From contig CAWEYR010000020.1 of assembly GCA_963813345.1 (NCBI GenBank), positions 83,915-147,914 on the forward strand: a stretch of DNA of 64,000 nt. Direction: 5' to 3'. The stretch comes from CAWDDA01 sp963813345. Its GTDB lineage: Bacteria > Acidobacteriota > Blastocatellia > RBC074. The notes beneath the pieces were generated by a model that saw only the letters and a program-made list of their open reading frames with translations, made no database searches and had not been told where the DNA came from. Numbering within the stretch: position 1 is the first letter of the stretch; each line of letters starts with the position of its first letter. Made by a program: the position numbers and the translations under genes. This document shows positions 28,060-37,710 of the stretch, piece after piece.

Positions 28060-29862
28060 CTATTTCCCTTCGAGCTTTTTCAACGCTGTAGCGCCGCCAG
28101 CATTCCTGGGGTTCAGTTCGAGAGACTTTTTGTAGTTTGCAATGGCGAGTTCTTTTTCGCCGCTGGTTGCGTAGGCCTCACCCAGGCTGTCATAGACGTT
28201 GAATGATTTGGGATAGAATTCGACATTGAGCTTGAAGATCGCGATTGCTTCGCGAAGCTTACCCTGTCGCATCAGGTTGTATCCGAGCCCGTTCAGACGT
28301 CCCTCGTCAACAACGGCATTCTGCGGTTTTTCGCTTTTGATCTTGCGGTAGGCGTCCACGGCTTCAGTCGTCTTGCCTGCCAACAACATCTCGTACGGAA
28401 TCATCACATCGTTTGCAATCCTCGGAACTAAAGTCTCCTGACCTCCCAAACGCAGTTTTATGGCATCAACTTTTCCGCTGGCATTTCTTTGAAACGCAAC
28501 CTGGACGTCACGGTCTTTCCTGATGAAGGTCGTTTCAGAAATCGGGAACAACTCTACCTTGGGTCCTCCATCGCTTGGCTCGACAAAGAGCTTTCCACTC
28601 TCATTTGTCATCTTCAATGCCAGGTCAGGGTTGGGCTGAAACCGGCCCACGTAGTCATCGAGTTTCCCGGCGTCGACAGTTACGATTTCATGGGGCTTTG
28701 GCAGGAATTCCTCCCAGCCGTATTCCACCGCGATGCCTCTTATGATTTCCCGGATAATCGCCCCGTTGTCAGAATTGACCATTACCGCTACGCCATATCC
28801 TTTTGTCTTGTGTACAAGCAACTCGGCTCTGAAGCCTTCGTCGGCTCCTCCGTGTCCGAAATAGACCGCATTTCCGTGCTTCTCGAGGAAGAAGCCCATC
28901 GCGATATGGTCTTCGATGAAGGGCGTCACCATCCTGTCGGTTGTCTCTTTAGAAAGCACTTTGTTGGATTTGCCCGCCAGTGAGAGCTGAACCTCGATCG
29001 CGAACTTCGCGAGATCAGTCGGAGTAGTCCATAGCCCTGCTGCCGCCATCTCAGGGTAGATGTGAAGCTTGCCGGCAACAGGATTTCCGTTTCCTTTGTG
29101 ACCGGATGCGGCCTTCTTTCTCCAATCATCAGGCAACGGCTGACTGTATGTACTATTCGTCATGTCCAAAGGCCCGAGGACGGTTTCTTTGGCGATCTGA
29201 GGATATGGCTTTTTTTCGATATCCATAATCGCAAGTTGCGCAATTGTGGTACCGCCACCCGAGTATCGGAATTTGGTGCCCGGCTGCATGTCTACTCTGA
29301 CGGGCGCAGTGTTGGTTGGCTCGACGCCATCCAGAACCTGCGGGAGTGTTGGCAACTTGCCTCCGACCGCATATCCCGGAAAGCCGTGGACCGTCAGCCC
29401 GGCTGTATGGGTTAGAAGGTTGGCAAGCGTTACCTTCTTTGTGGCGGTGAATTCGTTCTCCGGAAGCTTCCACGAAACAAGCTTCTTGTTGATATCCTCA
29501 TCGAGCGATATCTTTCCATCCTGCACTTTTTTGAGCGCCACCATTGCAGCCACAGACTTGCTGATTGATCCCGCCTGGAAAAGAGTTTCCGTAGTTACGG
29601 GCTCATTTGTTTCAACGTCTTTGACCCCATAAGCCTTCGCCCATTCGACCTTGAAGTTGTTGATGACGGCGACGGTGACACCTGGTGCCTTGTAGTGTTT
29701 CATCCGATCCTGGATGGTCCACGCAGGCTCGCCTTTGATCAGGACCGGTGGCAGCAGGCCCTGTTCGATTCGCTTTGTTCGAAGTTCGACGTCGGATTGC
29801 CCAAAACTGAGCGAAAGAACGACGTAGGTGAGTAGCAGCGCCTTTATTGAAGCTCGTAGCAT
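28060..29862 (-). CDS. Exported serine hydrolase, beta-lactamase/class C fold, with TPR C-terminus
   Basis: A secreted or periplasmic serine hydrolase (S12-type; substrate unknown). Signal peptide LLLTYVVLSLSFGQ. The nucleophile motif is S-x-x-K in FQAGSISKSVAAMVALKKV, the tyrosine motif is FRYSGGGTTIAQLAIMD, and the third box is HGG in VYFGHGGADEGFRAEL. After about residue 480 there are TPR-like helices (NGLGYNLMRQGKLREAIAIF, SLGEAYATSGEKELAIANYK). It is intact at 600 residues. GGAG lies 6 bases before the ATG. It could be an esterase, D-aminopeptidase or penicillin-binding-like hydrolase. Confidence 0.88.
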   Translation of the reverse strand: MLRASIKALLLTYVVLSLSFGQSDVELRTKRIEQGLLPPVLIKGEPAWTIQDRMKHYKAPGVTVAVINNFKVEWAKAYGVKDVETNEPVTTETLFQAGSISKSVAAMVALKKVQDGKISLDEDINKKLVSWKLPENEFTATKKVTLANLLTHTAGLTVHGFPGYAVGGKLPTLPQVLDGVEPTNTAPVRVDMQPGTKFRYSGGGTTIAQLAIMDIEKKPYPQIAKETVLGPLDMTNSTYSQPLPDDWRKKAASGHKGNGNPVAGKLHIYPEMAAAGLWTTPTDLAKFAIEVQLSLAGKSNKVLSKETTDRMVTPFIEDHIAMGFFLEKHGNAVYFGHGGADEGFRAELLVHKTKGYGVAVMVNSDNGAIIREIIRGIAVEYGWEEFLPKPHEIVTVDAGKLDDYVGRFQPNPDLALKMTNESGKLFVEPSDGGPKVELFPISETTFIRKDRDVQVAFQRNASGKVDAIKLRLGGQETLVPRIANDVMIPYEMLLAGKTTEAVDAYRKIKSEKPQNAVVDEGRLNGLGYNLMRQGKLREAIAIFKLNVEFYPKSFNVYDSLGEAYATSGEKELAIANYKKSLELNPRNAGGATALKKLEGK

Positions 29863-30188
29863 GTTGCACTCCAGTACAAGTCAAAGAAAGAAACTGAACT
29901 TGTGCGAAGAATAATCATTTCCGCCGACGCCCGCAATGCGGCGGGAAAAGTATGGGGTCAAGCTTTAGCTGCTGCTTGAAATATTCTATTCCAAAAAAGT
30001 GAGAGATGCGATAAAGTAAACTTGTAGTACGGATTGAGGTTCGTGTCGTGTCTCCTCACCCCCTTTAGTGAGATCGCGCGAGCCAGATGCAACTACATCA
30101 TTTTCAGAGACGCTAGCAGTCATCGTTGGAGATCGCTTACTTCGACGTTCCAGAGAGTTCGTCTTCGAACGAACCAGGAGAAGGGTAA
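29863..30188. other. Divergent intergenic region before the cytochrome genes
   Basis: No gene is seen. It holds a partial REP-like copy (gtcaagctttagctgctgct at 29950-29969) and the AGGAGAAGGG ribosome site of the decaheme cytochrome. No -35/-10 pair stands out. Confidence 0.5.
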
Positions 30189-31241
30189 ATGCGGATCTTG
30201 CGGATCTTGAAGATAGGCCTCGTGGCGGGTTTCTGTCTTTGGGCACTTGCGCCATCCATATCGACGCGCGTCGCCGCGTTGAGTTCGTTACAATCCACGC
30301 CAAGCCAAAACCGCAGTCAGCTGGTGGATGCCAGCCAGTACGTCGGTAGTGATGCCTGCATTGGATGCCACGCTGCCGAAGGTACTCATTACGAGCTGTC
30401 GGCTCACGCGAAAACCAACCTGGACAAGTATTCTGCCGATAAGCGCGGCTGCGAAGGGTGTCACGGGCCTGCAAAAGGGCACCTCGACTTTTACCTCGGC
30501 ATCCAAAAGCTCAACGAGGCAGGCAAGGACACCGAAGCCGGCGAGTTGATGAATGACACTGCAAAGGCTGCCGCCGCAAAAATGAAGTCATTCAAGGATA
30601 TGACCTCGGCGGAAGCTTCGAATACATGTCTCAAGTGTCACGAAGGTTCGCAGGGCCAAAGCGAAGAACGTTTCAATTTCCGCCGCAGCGAACACCACAG
30701 GCACGGCGTCTCGTGCCTCGATTGCCATTCGTCGCATTCGCCCAAGCTGACAGAATCCCTTCTCAGGGATTCCGAGCCGAACATGTGCTACAAGTGTCAC
30801 GCTGACCAGAAGGCTTCATTCATGAAGCCATTCCACCACAAAGTCCCGAAGGTGGGATGAAGTGTTCGGACTGTCACAATCAACACGGCGGTTTCATGCC
30901 GAAGTCGCTGCGCAGTGCCATAACAGGCGATGTAGTCTGCATCAAGTGCCATGCAGACAAACAGGGACCATTCGTTTATGAGCACGCACCGGTGAAGGTC
31001 AATGGCTGTCAGACCTGTCACACTCCGCACGGTTCGACAAACGCGAAGCTTCTGACCCGCAATACGATCAGATTCCTCTGTCTCGAATGCCACTCGAACA
31101 CGCCTGGTATTCCTGATACAGAAGCTCCAATTGGCGGGGGCAGTACCGAGTTTTCACGATCTTAACAGCGTCAAATACCAGCATTGTACGGTCTGCCACT
31201 ATGAGATTCACGGGTCGAACAAAGACCCAGCGTTCCGTTGA
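30189..31241 (+). CDS. Decaheme c-type cytochrome, DmsE/MtrA family, two frameshifts
   Basis: A periplasmic electron carrier that, in MtrA-like systems, sits inside an outer-membrane barrel. Signal sequence ILKIGLVAGFCLWALAPSIS. After joining three frames (breaks near 30850 and 31140) there are ten CxxCH sites: CIGCH, CEGCH, CLKCH, CLDCH, CYKCH, CSDCH, CIKCH, CQTCH, CLECH and CTVCH. The typical [20 protein letters not shown] crosses the first break. The final frame ends at TGA 31239-31241. The next gene encodes an MtrB-like barrel, which strongly supports a porin-cytochrome pair. Direction of electron flow is unknown. Confidence 0.92.
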
Positions 31242-31258
31242 GAAATGGTGCTCAAGTG

Positions 31259-33378
31259 ATGCAAAGCAATCCTCTATCAATTCGCGAACGGCTTCTTAGA
31301 CTGTGCGGAACAGCCATGGCGCTTGTGATTCTGGGCTTCGCCTGCTCGATCGTGAACGCGCAGAGCAGCGTCGAGAAGAGCGAAACGAGCCAGCAGGTCA
31401 GAAGTCAGGAGAGCGAGCTCGAGCGGGCAAAGGCGATCGTCACCAAGCCCGGTGAGAACAAACCTGTCAAGCCGGAGACCGGCCGGACCTGGGGGCCCTA
31501 TTCCACTACGACTACGTTCGAGATTGGCTATCGCTTTGTGGACACCGACGGCAGCTATGATCGCTACAAGTCGGATGTGAATGTGCTCGACGGGCTCCGA
31601 GTGCTCGACTATTCGACCGATATGAGAGCAAAGCCGGGCACTGGCTTGGTTTTTGATTTTTTGAAGACTGGGATTACGAACGCGGGAGGAGATGCGGCAA
31701 CGACGTACTCATTGCGTATGGACAAAGTACGTGCATATCGCTTTGATGGCAATGTACGCGTGTTCAACTATTTTCGCGTCCTCGGACCGGAGCTTGCTCG
31801 TGGCCTTCACGATCACGATCTTCGACAGAACGTCATGGATTTCAATCTGAGGGTTTTTCCTCAGCGTGCCGTCCGCTTCAATGCAGGTTATTCGCGGAGC
31901 TCGGCAGAAGGACCTTACACACCGAGCTACAGTTTTAACAAGGATTATTTCAAGTTGAATGGCCAGGCCAGGTGGGAAGCCAATGATTATCGCTTCGGCA
32001 TTGACGGAACATCTGGCAGGTGGAACTTTGGTTTCGAGCAACTCTACCGTGATTTTAGCAGCGACCCGCAGATAACGTCGGGCGTGAATCTCGGTATCAC
32101 CCCGGACGATGCGGGGAAGATCAGTTTTCTCGATCGTGATATTCCGTTTCGCGCCCACTCGCTCGTGACTCGTGCAAACGTGAACGGATCGGTATGGGAG
32201 CGCTTGCATCTGGTCTTGCGCGGATTGCACAGCGAAGAAAGGATGCGCTCGCCTTATCTTGAAAGCATAATGGGAACCAACAGCAGTAATGTCGCCAATT
32301 CTTTCACAGAATCTCTCTGGAAGTGCTGTTGCGAAGCGGCCGAGCACGATTATTGACGCTGGCGCGACTTTTGATATCAGCAAGAACTTCTCGATTAGCG
32401 AGACTTTCCGTTATTCATCGTGGCGACTTCTGGGGGACGCCTCCACATTTCAGACAATCGTCACACAGATCTGGGACGGGCCCGGTGACGACCAGCTTCT
32501 CATCGACTCTTGGTGCAAGAGTTACAGAGAGCACTAACTACTGGAACACAGTCTCGCTCGATATGAATTTCAGCAGGAAGCTGTCGGCCAACGCGGGCTG
32601 GCGGTCCCTGAAACGCGACATCACACTTAGGGACAGCTTTGCCGAAGGTAGCGCAGCGCCAGGTACCCCATTTGTTACTCAAGAGAGCGAGTCGAACGAC
32701 ACGCATGCATTTGTCGGAGGAGTCCGATTTCGACCGACGGACAAGTTCAACTTTATCTTTGACGCCGAGCACGGCACAAACAACAACGCTTTCTTCCGGG
32801 TAAGCCCGCTCGAGTACACTCGTTTCCGTGTGCGCGCACACTATCAGGCAACGGATAAGATCTACTTTACCGGTGCTTTTACGTCGACCGACCAGGTCAA
32901 CCCGACTCCTCAACTCGATAATGAGGCGGACCTGAGAAGTTATACGATCGCGGTCGGCTGGGAGCCGAAATCGCGTGTTTCCGTGGATTTCGGATATGAT
33001 TACCACGATCTCTTCTCAACGGCTGACATAAGCTATTTTGAGGCGAGCGTGGCGAAGTTTGGAACTTCACTGTATTACGCACGAATCAATTCCGTCTTTG
33101 TCAACATGCGTTTCGGCCTGACGAAGCGGCTGGATGCACTGGTGGCCTACTACTACATAATGGATCGTGGAGCGCCATCGGTGGTCGTCGGGCCGGACGA
33201 TTTTGTGTCGGCATATCCACTCCACCGGCACAACCCGGAGTTCCGTCTTGCGTACCGCTTTAGCAATTATGTAACTGGTAATTTGAGTTATCGTAACTAC
33301 AGTTACAACGAGCGCGACTTCAACGCGCAGGATTATCGAGCGAACATTCTGACAACGAGTGTGCGTTTTACATTTTGA
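31259..33378 (+). CDS. MtrB/PioB-like outer-membrane beta-barrel protein, two frameshifts
   Basis: The barrel partner of the decaheme cytochrome. A signal peptide (LCGTAMALVILGFACSIVNA) is followed by a linker and then some 26 alternating strands rich in aromatic residues (TTFEIGYRFVDTDGSYDRYK, RVFPQRAVRFNAGYSRSSAE, KRLDALVAYYYIMDRGA). It ends in the barrel-type C-terminus TTSVRFTF with terminal Phe. Frames change near 32320 and 32510. The start could be ATG 31259 or a TTG at 31238 that overlaps the cytochrome's stop. The joined length of about 705 residues fits MtrB-like proteins. No outer-surface MtrC-like cytochrome gene follows. Confidence 0.82.
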
Positions 33379-33388
33379 ATAGTCGTGC

Positions 33389-33446
33389 AGTTTGAGTTCA
33401 AGCTTTAGCTTGTGGTTACATTCCAACCACAAGCTGAAGCTTGAGT
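33389..33446. repeat. REP-like inverted repeat
   Basis: tttgagttcaagctttagct at 33391-33410 continues to tgtggtt, and is inverted at 33425-33445 (aaccacaagctgaagcttgag). It could end transcription after the barrel gene. Confidence 0.8.
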
Positions 33447-33482
33447 GATACTCAAGACACTAACGAAGAAGGAATTGACACA

Positions 33483-33847
33483 ATGACGAAGCTTATCAAG
33501 ATTACACTGCTTACGGGTTTTGTTTCGCTGTGCCTGATTCTCGGGTTATCGCCCTTGGCTTCAGTGGACGCTGGCGCAGCGGTCCAGGCTGGCAAGAGCG
33601 TCTACGGTTCCAAGTGCGCTGTCTGTCACGCGACCTGATGGAAGTGGCAACACCGCCAAAGGAAAAGAGTTGAAGGTGCGCAATTGGCTGACCGACGCTG
33701 CAGTCAAGGGCGATGTCCGATGCCCAGCTCACCGACATCGTCAACAAAGGCAAAGGCAAGATGGAAGGCTATGAAAAGAGCCTGAGTAAAGAGCAAGTGG
33801 CAGCAGTCGTGGCCTATACAAAGGAATTGATTAGCAAGGCAAAGTAA
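33483..33847 (+). CDS. Small monoheme class I cytochrome c, two frameshifts
   Basis: A periplasmic electron shuttle. It has a signal peptide (ITLLTGFVSLCLILGLSPLA) and the heme site GSKCAVCHATDGSGNTAKGK. The Met-ligand region NKGKGKMEGYEKSLSKEQVA is followed by a C-terminal helix (AVVAYTKELISKAK). Frames change near 33637 and 33712; without correction only 51 residues are read. The stop is TAA at 33845-33847. Its position between the barrel and the NapC-like gene suggests that it carries electrons between the inner-membrane quinol oxidase and the decaheme conduit. Confidence 0.85.
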
Positions 33848-33907
33848 TAACCTGACCTGTTGCTCACGTACTGATTGAAAGCGTTTGGCCTGTCCCAGGA
33901 GGTTCTT

Positions 33908-34537
33908 GTGCCAGGAACTACCCCGATTCTGGTCTTTGTTATCCTGGTGAGCATCGCTCTGATTGTCTGGATGGTTCTGCGTCCTTCGATCACTGCGACC
34001 CGCGCTGGCAAGATGCTTGCTTTTGTGACGCTTGTGATCTTTCCGGTGGTTGCCGGCGGGATGGGCGTGAGCAAGCATATACAGTACTCCACGTCGACTG
34101 AATTCTGTCTTTCCTGTCACGTCATGGAGGATTACGGCAAAAGCCTCCGTGTTGACGATCGAAGCTATCTTCCCGCCACTCACTTTCAGTACAATCTTGT
34201 TCCGCGTGATCAGGCGTGCTTTACGTGCCATACCAGTTACGCGATGTTTGGAAATGCGCAAGCCAAAATGCGCGGACTGAAACACGTTTATAAGTACTAT
34301 ATAGGCACTCCCGCTGACCCGATCAAGCTCTACGAGCCATATAACAACCGTGAATGCCTTCATTGCCACCTCGGCGCGCGTGGTTTTGAAGAAGGAACAA
34401 CACACACTAAAGAGCCCGAGTTCATGGCCAGGATAAAGCGAAATGAGATCGGATGTACGACAAGCGGTTGCCACAATATCGTACATAACGTCAAGGAATT
34501 GAAAGATGCCCCCGTTTGGAAGGAACAAGGCCAATGA
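33908..34537 (+). CDS. NapC/NirT-like membrane tetraheme cytochrome
   Basis: An inner-membrane quinol:cytochrome oxidoreductase of the NapC/NirT/CymA type. It has membrane helices at the N-terminus (TPILVFVILVSIALIVWMVL, MLAFVTLVIFPVVAGGMGV). Four heme sites follow: CLSCH, CFTCH, CLHCH and CTTSGCH; the last is an expanded C-x4-CH site. The start is GTG at 33908, because GGAGG (33898-33902) is 5 bases upstream. In EET pathways such a protein feeds periplasmic cytochromes and here could serve the decaheme-barrel pair. It overlaps the next small gene by ATGA. Confidence 0.85.
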   Translation: MPGTTPILVFVILVSIALIVWMVLRPSITATRAGKMLAFVTLVIFPVVAGGMGVSKHIQYSTSTEFCLSCHVMEDYGKSLRVDDRSYLPATHFQYNLVPRDQACFTCHTSYAMFGNAQAKMRGLKHVYKYYIGTPADPIKLYEPYNNRECLHCHLGARGFEEGTTHTKEPEFMARIKRNEIGCTTSGCHNIVHNVKELKDAPVWKEQGQ

Positions 34538-34749
34538 GCGCACAGTTGACCACGACAGAGAAACGGATTCGGATTGCCGGAATCCTGGTCGCCGCCGGCC
34601 TCGTGGTGGAGCTTGTGACTCTCAAATGGTCACATCCAACGTCATTCCTGTTCTTCCTGCTGCTGGGGGGCACGTTGATGGCAGCCGGGATTCTCATCTA
34701 TCTCTTTTCGCTTGCGTCTCATGGCCACGAGTCCTCGTTGGAACGATGA
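34534..34749 (+). CDS. Small two-helix membrane protein, unknown
   Basis: 71 residues, start overlapping the NapC-like stop (ATGA). Two helices: RIAGILVAAGLVVELVTL and SFLFFLLLGGTLMAAGILIY. Coupling suggests an accessory role to the tetraheme protein. The end overlaps the convergent universal stress protein gene by 31 bases. Confidence 0.65.
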   Translation: MSAQLTTTEKRIRIAGILVAAGLVVELVTLKWSHPTSFLFFLLLGGTLMAAGILIYLFSLASHGHESSLER

Positions 34750-35181
34750 CGGCGAACGATTTCTATGGAACACGGCGCGTGCCATGCGACGGCTTGCGAA
34801 ACTGAGCCGAGCAGCAGACGCTTGAGCCCGCGGTAGCCGTGCGAGCCAAGTACAACCAGATCTTCTCCCCACGTTCTTGCTGCGGCTAGTATTACCTCTT
34901 CCGCGTGGCCAACCATCACTCTGCTCGTCAAAATCAGAGGCACATCTCTTTCTGCGTTGCTTTCACGCAGGCGAGTGATGGCTCTATCTACTGCTGACTC
35001 TGCATTCTCGCGGGCCAGAGTGTCCAGTTGGTCGTAATAAGCGTGTGCCGACATCCGGGTTTCCGGCATTGGTGCTGAAGCCACTCGAGCTACAGAGAGC
35101 ACGTGCAGTTCAGTTCCAGCGGGGCCAGGGCCGATTGGCAACCTCGGCGACTGCAGCATCACCAAATTCGGAGCCATCCAC
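34719..35181 (-). pseudogene. Universal stress protein, N-terminus cut by a palindrome
   Basis: A UspA-fold ATP-binding protein in two frames. The start region (AVDGSEFGDAAVAEVANRPW) is in one frame; the rest (AGTELHVLSVARV, and the ATP loop VVLGSHGYRGLKRLLLGSVS with APCSIEIV) is in another, with the break near 35130. The first beta strand, normally KILIAVDGS, is replaced by a 35-bp palindrome (35183-35217) directly before AVDGS. A GTG at 35181 could start translation but would give a protein without strand 1. A repeat insertion probably inactivated or shortened it. Confidence 0.7.
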
Positions 35182-35182
35182 T

Positions 35183-35217
35183 GCAGCGAATTCACCGCGG
35201 AGCGGTGAATTCGCTGC
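35183..35217. repeat. Near-perfect palindrome with the caccgcggagcggtg core
   Basis: Two 16-base perfect arms around a 3-base centre (gga). The core recurs at 8364-8379 and 59746-59761. It sits where the universal stress protein gene should begin. Confidence 0.9.
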
Positions 35218-35328
35218 TTCGCAGCGCTACCCACTGGGTGAGGATTTTCACGCTGAGCAACGGGAAATCTACGCAAGTGCCGCGGCAGACGGTACTGGCT
35301 AGAAAAGGCAACATCATGGTGCCGTGAG

Positions 35329-35344
35329 AGGCACATGATTTGCG
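35329..35344 (+). promoter_or_regulatory. Putative sigma-54 promoter of the hemerythrin gene
   Basis: AGGCACATGATTTGCG has GG and GC at the required distance (GG-N10-GC) and matches 5 of 6 bases of the -24 box and all of TTGC. The ATG follows 27 bases after it. Confidence 0.55.
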
Positions 35345-35370
35345 GGCGCCAGTACTGAGGGAGAGTGACA

Positions 35371-35925
35371 ATGTCGTATCCGATCCACATTCTCAAACAT
35401 GAGCACCGCGTGATCGAGCAAGGTCTGCGAGCTCTCAACGGCGTATGCCTAAGGCTTGCAAGCGGCCAGTGGATTCCTCCCGGGACCCTGTCGCAGCTTC
35501 TCGATTTCATCCGCACATTCGCCGATCAGTATCATCACGGAAAAGAAGAGGCACACTTCTTTCCAGCTCTTGAACGGCGGGGAATCCGGCGCGAGGCTGG
35601 CCCTCTCGGGATGTTGGCGCACCAACACGAAATCGAGCGCGAGCTGAGCGCGAAATTGTGCCTGGCGATTGAGGATTATGCCGAAGCTTACCCAAAGGCG
35701 CACGAGCGTTTCATCACTGCCGCCAGGCGCTACATTGACCTCATGGTCACGCACATGGAGACGGAGGACAAGCTACTCTTCAGGCTTGCCGAAGAGATTC
35801 TCGATGAGAAGGACAAGGAGGAGCTAACTCTCGCTTTCAAGCAAGCTGAGCTCGAGCTGAGCCCTGGAGCAGTTGAGAAATACGAGCAGATCGCTGCGGA
35901 ATTAGAAATGGATTGGACCGTGTAG
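35371..35925 (+). CDS. Hemerythrin (HHE) domain protein
   Basis: A di-iron protein of the HHE cation-binding family, thought to bind O2 or NO or to sense them. Metal-ligand patterns are seen: ILKHEHRVIEQGLRAL (first His), DQYHHGKEEAHFFPALERRG (His-His and Glu), MLAHQHEIERELSAKL, and VTHMETEDKLLFRLAEEILD (His and Glu). It is intact, with 184 residues. The ATG at 35371 is chosen over an earlier GTG because GGGAGAG lies 6 bases upstream. It carries a good -24/-12 promoter and belongs to the stress island that follows. Confidence 0.88.
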   Translation: MSYPIHILKHEHRVIEQGLRALNGVCLRLASGQWIPPGTLSQLLDFIRTFADQYHHGKEEAHFFPALERRGIRREAGPLGMLAHQHEIERELSAKLCLAIEDYAEAYPKAHERFITAARRYIDLMVTHMETEDKLLFRLAEEILDEKDKEELTLAFKQAELELSPGAVEKYEQIAAELEMDWTV

Positions 35926-36196
35926 CCGCCGGCTTATGGGTTTTGCGGAAATAGATAGACCGAGTGTCTGATGAAATCCGATCGCATTTCAGGACTATTG
36001 GGAAGGTTGGAGGTGGAGTAGGCTATTGCGAGTCACATTGTAGAGCACGAGGACAACGAGATGATGCGGCCATACCGCGTCGGTCCTGTCCAACCTGGTC
36101 AACCAGTTTAGTGGCGAACCTTGGGAGCGGCAGGCTCCTGCGTGGCGCTCCCATGGTGGCGTTTCCAAGTCCTGCGCAACGAGGTCCCAGTGCGGC
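35926..36196. other. Intergenic region, no clear gene
   Basis: A short reading frame after GGAGGTGG (about 36021-36115; SHIVEHEDNEMMRPYRVG) looks protein-like but has no normal start codon. Otherwise a repeat-like stretch (ggcaggctcctgcgtggcgctccc) is present. Confidence 0.35.
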
Positions 36197-36393
36197 TCAC
36201 CACCTTTCGTAGAGGCCGGTGATCTTTGTTATACGCAAACGGAAAACGATGGTTTGCTCCAAGCCTTCGGTCATCTTCAATTCGACCGGCGTCAGATGTG
36301 GCAGGTGATTGAACAGACGAGCTAGCATGCGCTCGCGCTCGGCCGCATCGGTCAGTTCTTCATAACGCCCGGAAGCGATCACGCTTTGCCGCG
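36197..36393 (-). pseudogene. Remnant of a pyridoxamine-5'-phosphate-oxidase-like FMN protein
   Basis: Only the C-terminal third remains: SVIASGRYEELTDAAERERM, then LFNHLPHLTPVELKM and IVFRLRITKITGLYERW, which is typical of the PPOX-fold flavin-binding family common in stress islands. A stop codon lies in frame just upstream, and the FMN-binding strands are missing. Confidence 0.6.
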
Positions 36394-36437
36394 GCTGAAG
36401 CGCTCACGCGTTTGTCACAAAGCAGGCGGCTGATAGC

Positions 36438-37317
36438 TCATTCTCGCACGACCTCGACCGAACAAGCCGCGCGCGCTGCGACGGCCGAGGAGACGCTTCC
36501 GATCAGAAACCGCTCGACCGCACCTCCACCGTGTGAGCCGACGAAGATGCAGTCAGCCTTCCAACTCGCCGCCTCGCCGCAGAGCAGATCTTTTGGGTCT
36601 TCGTCGCGCGCAACGACTGAAGTCTTCAGCCCCGCAGCCACCAATGTTGCCGTTGCCGCATCCAGCGCGGATTTTGTTCTGGCGTTCTCTGTGGCGAGCC
36701 ACTGGTCGATTCGGGGAAGCACTCGATCGCTTGACATGGGCGGAACTGGGAGGGTGGCGTTGACCAATCGCACTTCTGTTTCTTTGGGCCAATGACGTTT
36801 GGCAACGGCCTTGACGGCTGCCTCCGCGAATCTCGATCCATCAATGCCGATTACGATGCGCGCGGGCGCGTCTCGGCTCTACGGTGCCGACTCGCGCGAT
36901 TCGTACTGAACAACGCGCCTCGTGCAACACCTTCTGCGAGACACTGCCAAAGAAGAACTTGCCAAGAGCCGTGCGCCCATGCGCACCGACCACGATCAGG
37001 TGTGGATGCCACTCGTCCGCCTTTGCAATAATCGCAGCAGCCGGCGAACCGGTAGGCAATTCTGTTTTCACTTCCCAGGCAGGGTTCAGCTCGGACAGCT
37101 TGGAGGCGGCTCGTAGCAGCAGCGCCTCAAACTCTTTCGCGGCGTCCACTCCCTGGAGCACTTCCAAACTTGATGTTGGCGGAAACCAATGCTCGACCAC
37201 GCTCAAGACAGCGAATTGCGCATCGTCAGGCAAGCCCGCGCGCCTAAGGTCAGCGAGCGCTGCGTCGGCACAGTCGGATCCGTCGTAAGCAAACAGGATT
37301 CTCATTCGCTCTTTCAT
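36438..37317 (-). CDS. Tandem universal stress protein (two Usp domains), frameshifted
   Basis: Domain 1: MRILFAYDGSDCADAALADL to LIVVGAHGRTALGKFFFGSV with ARCSVRIARV. After an indel near 36865, domain 2: RIVIGIDGSRFAEAAVKAVA, WPKETEVRLVNATLPVPP and CIFVGSHGGGAVERFLIGSV with AACSVEVV. Both carry the G-x2-G-x9-G(S/T) ATP loop. Joined, they give about 293 residues, the usual size of tandem UspA proteins. GAGGAG precedes the ATG at 37317. A -24/-12 promoter lies about 50 bases upstream. Confidence 0.88.
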
Positions 37318-37710
37318 AACTGCTCCTCAAACTTCCTTATGACTCGTAAAGCCTGTACGTCATCATTCGAGCAACTCTTAGACCAGAGGTCACAGTTCGT
37401 GAGTTTATGACCACAATTACCCATGGTTTTAGATGAGGGCAAGATGGTTTTTCTTGGCAGTCACGAGGAATTTAAGCATTCCCAGCTGCCCGCCATTACT
37501 CAACTCGTCCATCCGCATCCCAATATAGTCAACCCCGATTTTTACACAGCCGATCCGTGGAGTAAGAAAGGGAAGGTTTGCAGACAAGTTACTCTGAACT
37601 GACAGTTGGACAAGGGTCAAGGGGCCAGCGAGCCACGGCTGCATCCGCATCCCTATGTTTGCGGCCGAAGAGTTCAGCGAACTTGCTGTCTCTGGGTTGC
37701 GGTAGAGCAG
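37318..37710. other. Intergenic region upstream of the tandem Usp gene
   Basis: No gene recognised. It holds the putative sigma-54 promoter at 37370-37385 and, at 37454-37470, ttggcagtcacgaggaa, which loosely resembles the upstream element found before other genes of the island. Confidence 0.5.
37370..37385 (-). promoter_or_regulatory. Putative sigma-54 promoter of the tandem Usp gene
   Basis: Read on the minus strand, TGGTCTAAGAGTTGCT has GG-N10-GC spacing and a full TTGCT -12 box; it continues CGAA exactly like the promoter before the BON gene. The expected start of transcription is about 40 bases before the ATG. Confidence 0.6.
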
